A stretch of DNA of 60,431 bases from an uncultured Oscillospiraceae bacterium (GCA_947629775.1 CANRFA010000009.1:1-60431), one strand, 5' to 3'; numbered from the stretch's first letter, positions 32,657 through 41,350 are shown. Notes: a model not told the origin generated them from the letters alone. Made by a program: numbers and translations.

Positions 32657-33535
32657 TCAGGACGTGGCGGCGCAGGCCCCCACAGGAGCGGCCGCAGCGG
32701 GCTTCCTGGGGATGCGGATGGTCAGCAGAATGTCCTGCTCGCTGTCCTCCCGCCTGCACTGCGCGTTGACCCCCGCCGAGCGCATGACATCCAGGGCGTG
32801 GGTGATGGTATTCAGGAAGAGGCGCACATCCTTGACGACGAAGGTGGGTTTGTTCCTGGGTTTGGGCGCGGGGGCGGGTTTGGGAGAGGGCGCGGGCGGC
32901 TGCGCCAGGGCGGACTCCACCAGGGCCTCCGTGCGGGCCACGGTCAGGTGTTCCTCCGCCACCCTGCGGGCGATGGCCAGCTGCTCGCCGGAGGAAGGGA
33001 GACGCAGAAGGGCCCGGGCGTGCCGCTCCGAGCAGCCCCCGTCCCGCAGAATCCGCAGGGCCTCCGGGGTCAGCTTCAGCAGGCGCAGCTTGTTGGCGAC
33101 CGCGGACTGGCTGCGCCCCAGCTGGCGGGCGGCCTCCTCCTGGGAGAGACCGTAGGTATCGATGAGGCCGCGCAGGGCCAGGGCCTCCTCCCAGAAGTCC
33201 AGATCCCGGCGCTGGAGGTTTTCCACCAGGGCCAGGAGGGAGGAGGCGCGCTCGTCGGCCCGAACGCAGAGACAGGGCACTTCCGTCAGGCCCGCCAGCC
33301 GGGAAGCCCGGAGGCGGCGCTCCCCCGCCACCAGTTCCCAGCTTTCGTCGGTGCGGCGGACGGTGAGGGGCTGCAGGAGGCCCAGTTCCCGGATGGAGGC
33401 CGCCAGTTCCTCCAGTTCCTGCTGATCAAAGGTCCTGCGGGGCTGATTGGGGTTGGGAAGGATGCTGTCGGGGGACAGAAAGAGCAGTTTCTCGCTGTCG
33501 TACAGACCGCGGGAGGGACGTTTCCAGAGAGCCAT
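32657..33535 (-). CDS. ParB/Spo0J/Noc-family DNA-binding protein
   Basis: Centromere-binding or nucleoid-occlusion type protein, 292 residues. The ParB N-terminal CTP-binding part has LAGERRLRASRLAG (about 72-85; GERR box) and ENLQRRDLD (about 107; ENxQR box), followed by a helix-turn-helix (SQEEAARQLGRSQSAVANKLR). A Pro/Lys linker leads to a C-terminal segment (RLFLNTITHALDVMRSAG). I prefer ATG 33535 (after AAAGGCGGG) over 33556, which has no ribosome binding site. No parA is next to it and no parS-like palindrome was noticed in the window. Confidence 0.85.
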   Translation of the reverse strand: MALWKRPSRGLYDSEKLLFLSPDSILPNPNQPRRTFDQQELEELAASIRELGLLQPLTVRRTDESWELVAGERRLRASRLAGLTEVPCLCVRADERASSLLALVENLQRRDLDFWEEALALRGLIDTYGLSQEEAARQLGRSQSAVANKLRLLKLTPEALRILRDGGCSERHARALLRLPSSGEQLAIARRVAEEHLTVARTEALVESALAQPPAPSPKPAPAPKPRNKPTFVVKDVRLFLNTITHALDVMRSAGVNAQCRREDSEQDILLTIRIPRKPAAAAPVGACAATS

Positions 33536-33957
33536 AGAGGCACCCGCCTTTCTCATAAGTTTGATGGTTTAAAGATATCACGTTCTGCGGAGAATGCAGT
33601 CGAAAGAGGTACGACGCCGGAAAGAATTTCCGGGCTCCTCCAGAGGGGCGGGGCGCAGGGCAGATTCCGGTAGCCGGAGCGGGAGGCTTTCACCCTGAGG
33701 GACTTTGTCTGGCCGGGCCGGTCGCTGCCGGATCCGCCGTTTCAGGCCCGGTTTCCGTTTCTCCGGACCCCGGTCAGGGCCTGGCGGGCTTCATTTCCGG
33801 GGAAATGCCGGCCGGGGAAGGAAAGATTCCGAAAAAGATATGATTCAGGGGGAAAAAGGGCTTGCAGGATGCTGGCGCAGACGGTAGAATAGCGGCATCC
33901 TGAACCCAGGCGGTCCGGACACCGGATCCGCATACTATGTGAAAGGCGGGAGCAGCT
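33536..33957. other. Divergent intergenic region between the parB-like gene and xpt
   Basis: 422 bases. Contains the xpt promoter (33862-33890) and presumably the parB promoter; otherwise low-information sequence. The xpt leader downstream of the promoter is only about 60 bases, too short for a purine riboswitch. Confidence 0.5.
33862..33890 (+). promoter_or_regulatory. xpt promoter
   Basis: TTGCAG (33862-33867), 17-base spacer, TAGAAT (33885-33890). Confidence 0.7.
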
Positions 33958-34533
33958 ATGGAACTGCTGAAGGAGCGCATTCGCAGAGATGGCATCGTGC
34001 GGGGCAACGATGTGCTGAAGGTGGACAGCTTCCTCAACCACCAGATGGACGTGAAACTCTTCGAGGAGATCGGGAAGGAGTTTGCCCGTCGCTTCGACGG
34101 GTGCGGCGTGAACAAGATTCTCACCATTGAGGCCTCCGGCATCGGGATCGCCTGCGTGGTGGCCCAGTCCTTTGGCTGCCCGGTGGTCTTCGCCAAGAAG
34201 TCCAAGACGAAGAACATCGCCGGCGAGGTCTACACCACCCGGGTGGTCTCCTTTACCCACGGCAACGTGTCCGAGGTCATCGTGTCGAAGGACTTTCTGG
34301 GTCCGGAGGACCGTGTGCTGCTGATCGACGACTTCCTGGCCAACGGGGCGGCTCTGGAGGGTCTCATTGACATCGTGCACCAGGCGGGCGCCACGCTGGT
34401 GGGGGCCGGCATCGTGGTGGAGAAGGCCTTCCAGCCCGGCGGAGACCGCATCCGCGCGAAGGGCGTGCGGGTGGAGTCCCTGGCCCGGGTCGCTTCCATG
34501 AGCGAAGAGGACGGCGTGGTGTTCTGCGACTGA
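33958..34533 (+). CDS. xpt: Xanthine phosphoribosyltransferase
   Basis: Purine salvage enzyme converting xanthine and PRPP to XMP. 191 residues, typical length. MELLKERIRRDGIVRGNDVLKVDSFLNHQ is the family N terminus (shown in part: KVDSFLNHQMD), the PRPP loop is VLLIDDFLANGAAL (about 119-132), and the EASGIGIACVVAQ segment is near 58. GAAAGGCGGGAG precedes the ATG. Single-gene unit with its own promoter and terminator. Purine salvage relates functionally to prs at 46.4 kb, which makes PRPP. Confidence 0.95.
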   Translation: MELLKERIRRDGIVRGNDVLKVDSFLNHQMDVKLFEEIGKEFARRFDGCGVNKILTIEASGIGIACVVAQSFGCPVVFAKKSKTKNIAGEVYTTRVVSFTHGNVSEVIVSKDFLGPEDRVLLIDDFLANGAALEGLIDIVHQAGATLVGAGIVVEKAFQPGGDRIRAKGVRVESLARVASMSEEDGVVFCD

Positions 34534-34582
34534 GCTCCCCTTCTCCCCTGCCCGGACCGTCCGGGCGAACCGGAAATACATA

Positions 34583-34626
34583 CGGCGCCGCGTTACCCGA
34601 GACGGGAACGCGGCGCCGTTTTTGGA
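34583..34626 (+). terminator. Terminator after xpt
   Basis: CGGCGCCGCGTT and AACGCGGCGCCG form a perfect 12-bp stem followed by TTTTT. Confidence 0.9.
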
Positions 34627-34636
34627 TGAGCCGGAC

Positions 34637-36550
34637 TTATCCGGCGTAAGTCTGCCCGTTGTTCACATTGGCCCAGGCGGCATATTCGGCCTGGGTCATC
34701 AGCTCCCCATCCGCGAAGGCGTTGTGGGCCTCCAGCCAGTCCAGGGTGTGCCTGGCCTGGGGGGTGAGAGTGATCGTAAAGCCCTCGGAGCTTGCTCCGG
34801 AGGTCTCCATGGAAAACTCGAAGATCAGGTCCGTGTAGTACGTGCCGGTCAGGCGCTCTTCGCTGTCGTAGAACAGATAGCGCGTTCCGATGTTCCCCTC
34901 TTCGAAGTCGGCCCGCACGGCCTCCCAGAGGCCTGCGAGTTCCGCGGGAGAGACCTGGGAGAGGAAGGTGAGATCGCTCAGGGGCTCCCCGGTCTCCGGG
35001 TTTTTGAGGCCGCTCAGGTAAGCGGATACCACGCGGCCGCTGGCTTCCCTCCGGTCAAAGCCGTAGATCTGTTCCACCAGCTTCCGGTTGCCGACCAGTT
35101 GCTGCGCGGCCCAGGTGACGCTTCCTTCTCTGGCCAGATCCTCCTCCCGGAAGTACATGTAGTAGGAACGGGTGATGGTTCTGCCGTCCTGGAGCGTGTA
35201 GTGGAGCTCCAGAGGAGAATTGTAGTCCGTATAAGGGTCTGAGGTATCCCGGATGTCGATGAGGGCCTGGTGGAGGTTGAGGTAGGCCTCGATTTCCTCC
35301 GGCTCTGTGACGGTAACCGTCCGGTGCCGGGCGGAGTCGAAGGGAGCGGTGTCGGGAAAACTGGCGGTGAGCGAGACGACCCGGGAAACATCCGGCAGGG
35401 TGGTTTCAAAGCCGATCCAGTCCAGGGTCAGGGCGCAGCACAGCGCCGCCATGAGGAGGGAGATCACGGCCGCGTCTTTCCAGGCCTTCCAGACCCGGAA
35501 GGAGCGGCGCAGGAACATCTCCGCCACGAAGCACCCGATGGCCGTCCAGAGGACCAGGGAGACCACGATGCTGACCGCGGAGCCCCAGGCGGAGAAGAAG
35601 GAGACCGTCAGGCTGCCCAGGGTGAGCCCCACGCAGAGGGCCATGCCGTAGCGGAACAGGGGACGGACTACGGGTACCGAGACCACATCGCCCGCCGTCT
35701 CCACGTGCCGCAGCCGGTACACGACCAGGGCAATCCCCGTCAGGATCAGCCCGATGCCCCCATAGACGGCCAGCATGAGGGGATTCTCCAGACTGCCGGG
35801 AATGGAAGATACCCCTTCCAGAGAACTGTCCAGCGTCCAGGAGGCGGAGGAGTAAAGTTCCAGAGCGGGCGTGCAGAAGAGGGCGATGTTCGTAACGGGG
35901 CTTTCAAAACCCGCGAACCCGTAGAGCAGTTCGCTGCAGAGGTTCTGGACGAGATAGAGAATCCCGGCCACCAGGCCGTTGAGGATGCCGTAGAAGGCCG
36001 GCAGAGCCAGGATATGGCCGGTGAACATGGCGCAGAAGGCGGCGAAGGAGAAAAAGAAGAGGCACAGGGCGGACTGGGCGAGAAACCAGAGCAGCATCGT
36101 CTGGGCCAGCATGGTCCAGAGGGGAAGAATGAGAAGTCCCACCAGCAGGGTCAGAACCACTACCAGCGCGTGGGGCAGCAGCAGGAAGGAGAGGCCGGAG
36201 AGCCAGCTGGTGAAGAAGAGGGCCTCCCGCCGCAGAGGCAGGGCGTGCATGGCGCAGGCGGAGCGGGAGGAATACAGGAAGCTGAAGACCGCCATGGCCG
36301 CGAACAGCCCGAAGACCAGGGCCGAAGCGGTGCCATAGAGGGACAGAGAGCCGGGAATGGCCGCCACAACCCGCACAAAACGCTCGCTGCCTCCATACTG
36401 GCCCACATGCAGAATATCGTTCAGGAGATTCAGGGGAATCCGGAACACCCAGAGCAGGGCGTAGAGCGCCCACAGGGGCCAGAAGCGGCTGAGGTTGCTC
36501 CGGTAGAGGGTGCCGCTAAAGAACGATGTCGCGGACGGCATAGTCCTCAC
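34637..36550 (-). CDS. ABC transporter permease, copy A
   Basis: A 637-residue ABC-2-like permease with about ten hydrophobic helices over residues 20-375 (the CAMHALPLRREALF loop is typical of this group) and a large C-terminal domain of about 250 residues that is probably outside the cell and resembles the DUF6449-type region. Ribosome binding site lies inside the ATPase gene: the 5' end overlaps it by 35 bases. Copy B at 38052 has the same length and overlap. Partner of the ATPase and GntR regulator; likely exports or senses an envelope-active compound. Substrate unknown. Confidence 0.85.
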   Translation of the reverse strand: MRTMPSATSFFSGTLYRSNLSRFWPLWALYALLWVFRIPLNLLNDILHVGQYGGSERFVRVVAAIPGSLSLYGTASALVFGLFAAMAVFSFLYSSRSACAMHALPLRREALFFTSWLSGLSFLLLPHALVVVLTLLVGLLILPLWTMLAQTMLLWFLAQSALCLFFFSFAAFCAMFTGHILALPAFYGILNGLVAGILYLVQNLCSELLYGFAGFESPVTNIALFCTPALELYSSASWTLDSSLEGVSSIPGSLENPLMLAVYGGIGLILTGIALVVYRLRHVETAGDVVSVPVVRPLFRYGMALCVGLTLGSLTVSFFSAWGSAVSIVVSLVLWTAIGCFVAEMFLRRSFRVWKAWKDAAVISLLMAALCCALTLDWIGFETTLPDVSRVVSLTASFPDTAPFDSARHRTVTVTEPEEIEAYLNLHQALIDIRDTSDPYTDYNSPLELHYTLQDGRTITRSYYMYFREEDLAREGSVTWAAQQLVGNRKLVEQIYGFDRREASGRVVSAYLSGLKNPETGEPLSDLTFLSQVSPAELAGLWEAVRADFEEGNIGTRYLFYDSEERLTGTYYTDLIFEFSMETSGASSEGFTITLTPQARHTLDWLEAHNAFADGELMTQAEYAAWANVNNGQTYAG

Positions 36551-37421
36551 CTCCCAGTTCGTAGATGAAAATTTCCTCCAGGGTCAGGGGCAGGGCCTCC
36601 ATGAGGAGAGGATTGTAGACCGCCATGCGGTTGCGGATGTCCGTGGGATTCCCCCGGACAATGAGGGTGTAGATGCGCCCGAGGCGGGCGGTGTGCATGA
36701 CCTTCAGATCCTCCGGCAGCTTCGGCAGGTCCCCGGGGTCCTGGAAGGCGATCTGCAGCTTCACCACGTTGTCCTGCAGGTCCGTCAGGGAGCGCTCCAG
36801 CAGCACCTTTCCATGGGAGAGGATACCCACGTGGTCGCAGACGTCTTCCAGCTCCCGCAGGTTGTGGGAGGAGACCAGCACCGTGGTGCCCCGCTGGGCC
36901 ACATCCCCCATCAGGAGAGACCAGATCTGCCGGCGCATGACCGGATCCAGGCCGTCTACCGGCTCGTCGAGCACCAGCACGTCCGGGCAGCAGGAAAGCG
37001 CCAGCCAGAAGGCGGACTGCTTCTGCATGCCCTTGGAGAGGCGGCGGATGGGGAGACGGTCGCTGACCTCCGGGAAGGCCTGCCGCAGGCTCTCGTAGCG
37101 CTTCGCGTCAAACTTCGGGTAGATCCCCCGGTAGAACTTCATCATGTCCCGGGTGGTGGCCGAGGGGAAGTACCACAGATCGTCCGGGATGGCGGCGATG
37201 CGGGATTTCACCGCCGGGTTTTCGTAGACCGGCTGCCCTCCCACCAGGATGGAGCCGGAATCCGGGCGGTAAACGCCCATGATGTGGCGCAGAATGGTGG
37301 ACTTGCCGGCTCCGTTGGGACCCACCAGGCCGTAGATGGAGCCCTCCTCCACCTTCATGGTCAGTCCGTCCAGGGCGTGGAAGCCGCTGAAGATCTTGAC
37401 GACGTTGTTGACCTGTATCAT
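36516..37421 (-). CDS. ABC transporter ATP-binding protein, copy A
   Basis: A 301-residue ATPase: Walker A GPNGAGKSTILR (about 34-45), Q-loop region, signature-like LSKGMQKQSAFWLAL (about 128-142), Walker B VLVLDEPVDGLD (about 148-159) and the switch histidine in VLVSSHN. A C-terminal ~70 residues beyond the nucleotide-binding domain resembles a regulatory tail. It differs from copy B at about 17 residues, nearly all in this tail; over residues 1-225 only two differ. Overlaps the GntR gene stop by four bases. Confidence 0.93.
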   Translation of the reverse strand: MIQVNNVVKIFSGFHALDGLTMKVEEGSIYGLVGPNGAGKSTILRHIMGVYRPDSGSILVGGQPVYENPAVKSRIAAIPDDLWYFPSATTRDMMKFYRGIYPKFDAKRYESLRQAFPEVSDRLPIRRLSKGMQKQSAFWLALSCCPDVLVLDEPVDGLDPVMRRQIWSLLMGDVAQRGTTVLVSSHNLRELEDVCDHVGILSHGKVLLERSLTDLQDNVVKLQIAFQDPGDLPKLPEDLKVMHTARLGRIYTLIVRGNPTDIRNRMAVYNPLLMEALPLTLEEIFIYELGGEDYAVRDIVL

Positions 37422-37789
37422 ACGCTCTCCCCTCCTTTCAGGGTGCGGATCCGTGCGGCCAGTTCGTCCGGAGTCAGGCCGAGGCAGAGCAGTTCCTCCG
37501 CTGCGCGGTCGAAGGAGGTCAGCAGGTTCAGCCTGCGCCCCTCGTCCACGGCGCCCCGCGAAGCGGCGAACCAGCCTTCGTTCGGGGCCGTGCGGAGGAA
37601 ACCCTCGGATTCCAGCTGCAGACAGGCCCGGCGGATCTGGACGGGGTTGATGGCCAGAGACATCGCCAGCGCCTGGATGGAAGGCAACCGCTCCCCTTCC
37701 CGGATCACGCCGGTCACCATCAGATGCCGCAGGCCGTCCCGCACCTGGTCGCTGACGGGGCGTGCGTCCCGGAGGATCGTACGGTCCAT
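37418..37789 (-). CDS. GntR-family regulator (YtrA type), copy A
   Basis: A 123-residue regulator with an N-terminal winged helix (DQVRDGLRHLMVTGVIREGERLP) and the short YtrA-type C-terminal region (LCLGLTPDELAARI). The start at ATG 37789 follows AAAGGAGGGAATC; the longer reading has no ribosome binding site. Compared with copy B the recognition-helix stretch is changed (NPVQIRRACLQLE against NPNTIQRAYEQLE) and the GKGSF wing is NEGWF, so DNA specificity may have shifted. First gene of the operon, likely autoregulator. Confidence 0.9.
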   Translation of the reverse strand: MDRTILRDARPVSDQVRDGLRHLMVTGVIREGERLPSIQALAMSLAINPVQIRRACLQLESEGFLRTAPNEGWFAASRGAVDEGRRLNLLTSFDRAAEELLCLGLTPDELAARIRTLKGGESV

Positions 37790-37833
37790 GATTCCCTCCT
37801 TTCCCCGGCGCATATGCGCCGGAACTGTATGAA

Positions 37834-37847
37834 GTGTCTTAGTACAC
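37834..37847. promoter_or_regulatory. Candidate GntR operator, copy A
   Basis: GTGTCTTAGTACAC, an imperfect inverted repeat (GTGT-N6-ACAC), just downstream of the -10. The same 14 bases occur at the same place in copy B. Confidence 0.55.
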
Positions 37848-37849
37848 TC

Positions 37850-37878
37850 AGTATAGCAAGGGCCTGGGGGGAATACAA
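37850..37878 (-). promoter_or_regulatory. Promoter of GntR/ABC operon A
   Basis: Minus strand TTGTAT (37878-37873), 17-base spacer, TATACT (37855-37850). Confidence 0.75.
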
Positions 37879-38005
37879 TTAAGGATTTCTGAAGATTCTC
37901 TTAAGCTTTCTCCGTCCGGGTTCCGTTTCCCGGGAAATGGCCGCTCCCCTTTCCTGCGCGGCCCGGCAGCGGAGCGGATCCGCGGGGCCGGACCGCAAAG
38001 AAACG

Positions 38006-38037
38006 GGCGCCGCGCCCTCAGTCGGGAGCGCGGCGCC
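38006..38037 (-). terminator. Hairpin after permease copy B
   Basis: GGCGCCGCGC and GCGCGGCGCC, perfect 10-bp stem, 14 bases past the stop on the minus strand, followed by CGTTTCTTT. It resembles the xpt terminator stem at the end of unit A. Confidence 0.65.
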
Positions 38038-38051
38038 GGGCGCGTGAGTTC

Positions 38052-39965
38052 TTATCCGATGGTCTCCCAGGTCATGGGCTGGCACTCTTCCGTGAAGACG
38101 CCGTGGCTCTGCAGCCAGTCCAGGGTGTGACTGGCCCGGGGAGTCAGAGTGATGCCCATGGTCCTGGTGCTGGAGGACCAGGGAAGCTCGGAAGACGGAT
38201 GGGTCTGGAGATCTTCCGGGAGATCGATGGCAAACTCGAAGCACAGGTCCGTACGGTACGTGGAGGCGTAGCGCTCCGGGCTGTCGGTGATCAGGTAGCG
38301 CGCGCCGATGGTCCCTTCCTCGAAGTCGGCCCGGACGGCCTGCCAGAGCTCTGTGAGTTCCGCCGGAGAGGCCTCGTTGAGATAGGAGGTACACGTATCC
38401 CCGCTGACGGGATTCCAGGCAGATTCGAGGGAGGCGCTGACCAGACGGCCGCTCTGTTCCAGGTAATCAAACTGATAGACCAGGGCCTCCACGCCGCGCC
38501 TGTCCAGAAGCTGCTGGGCGGCCCAGGAGGGAGTCCCCTCCTCGTTCAGCTCCTCCGCGCTCCAGCGGCAGCGATAGCTGCGGTGCATGGTGCGGCCGTT
38601 CTGGAGGGTATAGTGGAACGTCACTGTGGACCAGTACCAGTCCTTATCGGGATCAAAGGCGTCATCCCGGTGGTCTGTGATCGCCTGGTGGAGTTGTACA
38701 CAGGCGGCGATATCTTCCGGGTCTGTCAGCAGCGCGGTTCCGCCGTTGGCGAAGTCGTAGGGGGCGGATTCCGGAACCTGGACCCGGACCGTCTCCACCT
38801 GCGCGGGGTCCGGTACGTTGCGCTCATAGCCGAACCAGTCCATGAGGCAGCCGGCGCACAGCAGGGCCATGACCACCGCCATGACGGCGCTTCCCTTCCA
38901 GGCCTTCCAGACCCGGAAGGAGCGCTGCAGGAACATCTCCGCCACAAAGCAGCCGACGACGGTCCAGAGCACGATGAATACGGTCAGGCTGACGGGATCA
39001 TTCCAGTTGCCGAAGAAGGCCGCCGTAGCCACCCCGAAGGTCAGTCCGGCGCAGAAGGCGAAGCCGTAGCGGAAGACGGGGCGGATCACCGGCACGGAGA
39101 CCACGTCTCCGGCGGATTCCACGTGGCGCAGCCGGTAGACCTCCAGAGCGATCCCCGTCAGAACCAGTCCGGCGAGGGCGTAGAGGGCCAGCGTGAGAGG
39201 CGAGTTCAGCTCCATGATGACAGGGGCGTTCGCATCCTGGACGGCGCCGCCGCCCGCCAGCTGCGTGACGTTCCAGCCGCAGGCCTTGACAAAGCTGAGG
39301 CAGGGGGTGAGAATCACGACCAGGTTGTGGACGGACGTTTCAAAGGAGTCGAAGCCATAGAGAAGCTCCTGGAGGAGGCCCTCCAGCAGGGTGACCAGGG
39401 CGGCGACCAGGCCGTTGAGAATGCCGTAGAAGACCGGCAGAGCCAGAATGCTGCCGGTGAACATGGCGCAGAAGGCGGCGAAGGAGAAAAAGAAGAGGCA
39501 CATGGCGCTCTGGGCCAGGAACCAGGTCAGGACCACCTGAACAACGGTTCCCACAGGGGCGCCCACCGCCCCTACGATCAGCGTCAGCAGGGCGACCACG
39601 GCGTTGGGCAGCACCAGGAAGGAGAGGCCGGAGAGCCAGGCGGTCAGAAAGAGGGCCTCCCGCCGCAGGGGCAGGGCGTGCATGGCGCAGGCGGAGCGGG
39701 AGGAATACAGGTAGCTGAAGACCGCCATGGCGGCGAAGACCCCGAAGATCAGGGCGGTTCCCATGCCAAGGCTGACCAGCAGGGTCGGGAGAGACTCCAC
39801 CATGCTCCGCAGGGACCGGCCGTCCAGCAGAGCATTGAGCAGATTCAGGGGCATGAGGTAGAGCCAGATCAGGCCGTAGAGGGCCCAGAGAGGCCAGAAG
39901 CGGCTCAGGTTCTTCCGGTACAGCGCGCCGCTAAAGAACGATGTCACGGACGGCATAGTCCTCAC
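38052..39965 (-). CDS. ABC transporter permease, copy B
   Basis: Also 637 residues, collinear with copy A from MRTMPS through the membrane helices (shared LYSSRSACAMHALPLRREAL) to the long C-terminal extracytoplasmic domain, but much more diverged than the ATPases: loops between helices and most of the C-terminal domain differ. Overlaps the ATPase gene by 35 bases. Same role inferred as for copy A but likely with a different ligand, given the divergence of the exposed domain. Confidence 0.85.
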   Translation of the reverse strand: MRTMPSVTSFFSGALYRKNLSRFWPLWALYGLIWLYLMPLNLLNALLDGRSLRSMVESLPTLLVSLGMGTALIFGVFAAMAVFSYLYSSRSACAMHALPLRREALFLTAWLSGLSFLVLPNAVVALLTLIVGAVGAPVGTVVQVVLTWFLAQSAMCLFFFSFAAFCAMFTGSILALPVFYGILNGLVAALVTLLEGLLQELLYGFDSFETSVHNLVVILTPCLSFVKACGWNVTQLAGGGAVQDANAPVIMELNSPLTLALYALAGLVLTGIALEVYRLRHVESAGDVVSVPVIRPVFRYGFAFCAGLTFGVATAAFFGNWNDPVSLTVFIVLWTVVGCFVAEMFLQRSFRVWKAWKGSAVMAVVMALLCAGCLMDWFGYERNVPDPAQVETVRVQVPESAPYDFANGGTALLTDPEDIAACVQLHQAITDHRDDAFDPDKDWYWSTVTFHYTLQNGRTMHRSYRCRWSAEELNEEGTPSWAAQQLLDRRGVEALVYQFDYLEQSGRLVSASLESAWNPVSGDTCTSYLNEASPAELTELWQAVRADFEEGTIGARYLITDSPERYASTYRTDLCFEFAIDLPEDLQTHPSSELPWSSSTRTMGITLTPRASHTLDWLQSHGVFTEECQPMTWETIG

Positions 39966-40836
39966 CTCCCAGTTCGTAGATGAAAATCTCCTCCAGGGTC
40001 AGGGGCAGAGCGTCCATCAGAAGGGGATGGAACACCGCCATGCGGCTGCGGATCTCCGCCGGATTTCCCCGGACAATGAGCGTGTAGACGCGCCCCAGCT
40101 GCGTGGTGTGGAGCACCTTCAGTTCCCGGGGCAGCTCCGGCAGGGTGCCGGGGTCCGGGAAGGCGATCTGCAGCTTCACCACGTTGTCCTGCAGGTCCGT
40201 CAGGGAGCGCTCCAGAAGCACCTTCCCGTGGGAGAGGATGCCCACATGGTCGCAGACGTCCTCCAGCTCCCGAAGGTTGTGGGAGGAGACCAGCACCGTG
40301 GTGCCCCGCTGGGCCACGTCGCCCATCAGGAGGGACCAGATCTGCCGGCGCATGACCGGATCCAGGCCGTCCACCGGCTCGTCCAGCACCAGCACGTCCG
40401 GACAGCAGGAAAGCGCCAGCCAGAAGGCGGACTGCTTCTGCATGCCCTTGGAGAGGCGGCGGATGGGAAGTCGGTCGCTGACCTCCGGAAAGGCCTCCCG
40501 CAGGCTCTCGTAGCGCTTCGCGTCAAACTTCGGGTAGATCCCCCGGTAGAACTTCATCATGTCCCGGGTGGTGGCCGAGGGGAAGTACCACAGATCGTCC
40601 GGGATGGCGGCGATGCGCGCCTTCACCGCCGGATTTTCGTAAACCGGTTGCCCTCCCACCAGAATGGAGCCGGAATCCGGGCGGTAGACGCCCATGATGT
40701 GGCGCAGAATGGTGGACTTACCGGCTCCGTTGGGGCCCACCAGGCCGTAGATGGAGCCCTCCTCCACCTTCATGGTCAGTCCGTCCAGAGCGTGGAAGCC
40801 GCTGAAGATCTTGACGACGTTATTGACCTGTATCAT
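39931..40836 (-). CDS. ABC transporter ATP-binding protein, copy B
   Basis: 301 residues with the same Walker A (GPNGAGKSTILR), signature and Walker B (VLVLDEPVDGLD) as copy A. Long runs of the coding sequence are identical to copy A even at third codon positions (for example the stretch 40502-40617 against 37087-37202), which points to recent gene conversion or strong homogenisation of the ATPase while the flanking permease genes diverged. The last 70 residues carry nearly all differences. Stop overlaps the GntR gene by four bases at its other end. Confidence 0.93.
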   Translation of the reverse strand: MIQVNNVVKIFSGFHALDGLTMKVEEGSIYGLVGPNGAGKSTILRHIMGVYRPDSGSILVGGQPVYENPAVKARIAAIPDDLWYFPSATTRDMMKFYRGIYPKFDAKRYESLREAFPEVSDRLPIRRLSKGMQKQSAFWLALSCCPDVLVLDEPVDGLDPVMRRQIWSLLMGDVAQRGTTVLVSSHNLRELEDVCDHVGILSHGKVLLERSLTDLQDNVVKLQIAFPDPGTLPELPRELKVLHTTQLGRVYTLIVRGNPAEIRSRMAVFHPLLMDALPLTLEEIFIYELGGEDYAVRDIVL

Positions 40837-41204
40837 ACGCTCTCTCCTCCTTTCAGAGCCCGGATGCGCCCGGCCAGTTCGTCCGGCGTCAGGCCAAGGT
40901 AGAGCAGTTCCGCCGCCGTGCGGTCAAAGGCGGCCAGCAGATCCTGCCTGCGCCCGTCGTCAACGCCGGCGCTGGGGGACGCGAAGGAGCCCTTGCCGGG
41001 AACAGAGCGCAGATAACCCTCCTTTTCCAGCTGCTCGTAGGCCCGCTGAATGGTGTTGGGGTTGATGGCCAGGGTGCCCGCCAGGGAGCGGACGGAGGGC
41101 AGCTTCTCCCCCTCCCGGATCACCCCGGTGACCATCAGGCGCCGCAGCCCGTCCCGGACCTGCTCGTAGATGGGGCGGGGATCCCGGTAGTCCAGGTTCA
41201 GCAT
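40833..41204 (-). CDS. GntR-family regulator (YtrA type), copy B
   Basis: A 123-residue regulator with the canonical winged helix (IYEQVRDGLRRLMVTGVIRE, then LAINPNTIQRAYEQLEKEGY and the GKGSF wing). ATG 41204 follows GAGGAGGGAAACC; the much longer open frame to 41693 runs over the operon promoter and antisense to proC and is rejected. Likely represses its own operon through the GTGT-N6-ACAC site. Confidence 0.9.
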   Translation of the reverse strand: MLNLDYRDPRPIYEQVRDGLRRLMVTGVIREGEKLPSVRSLAGTLAINPNTIQRAYEQLEKEGYLRSVPGKGSFASPSAGVDDGRRQDLLAAFDRTAAELLYLGLTPDELAGRIRALKGGESV

Positions 41205-41249
41205 GGTTTCCCTCCTCTCTCCGGCGCCAGGACGCCGGAACTGTATGAA

Positions 41250-41263
41250 GTGTCTTAGTACAC
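41250..41263. promoter_or_regulatory. Candidate GntR operator, copy B
   Basis: GTGTCTTAGTACAC, identical to the copy A site and in the same position relative to the -10. Confidence 0.55.
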
Positions 41264-41265
41264 CG

Positions 41266-41294
41266 AGTATAGCAAAGGGATCCGTCGATGACAA
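41266..41294 (-). promoter_or_regulatory. Promoter of GntR/ABC operon B
   Basis: Minus strand TTGTCA (41294-41289), 17-base spacer, TATACT (41271-41266). Confidence 0.75.
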
Positions 41295-41350
41295 TAAAGA
41301 TTTCCTGAAGATTTTCTTAAAATGCTTGGGCAGGACCCCCTTTCCTATGC

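Noticed and set aside
33890-33957. Purine riboswitch before xpt
   Set aside because: The leader is only about 60 bases and lacks the conserved loop sequences.
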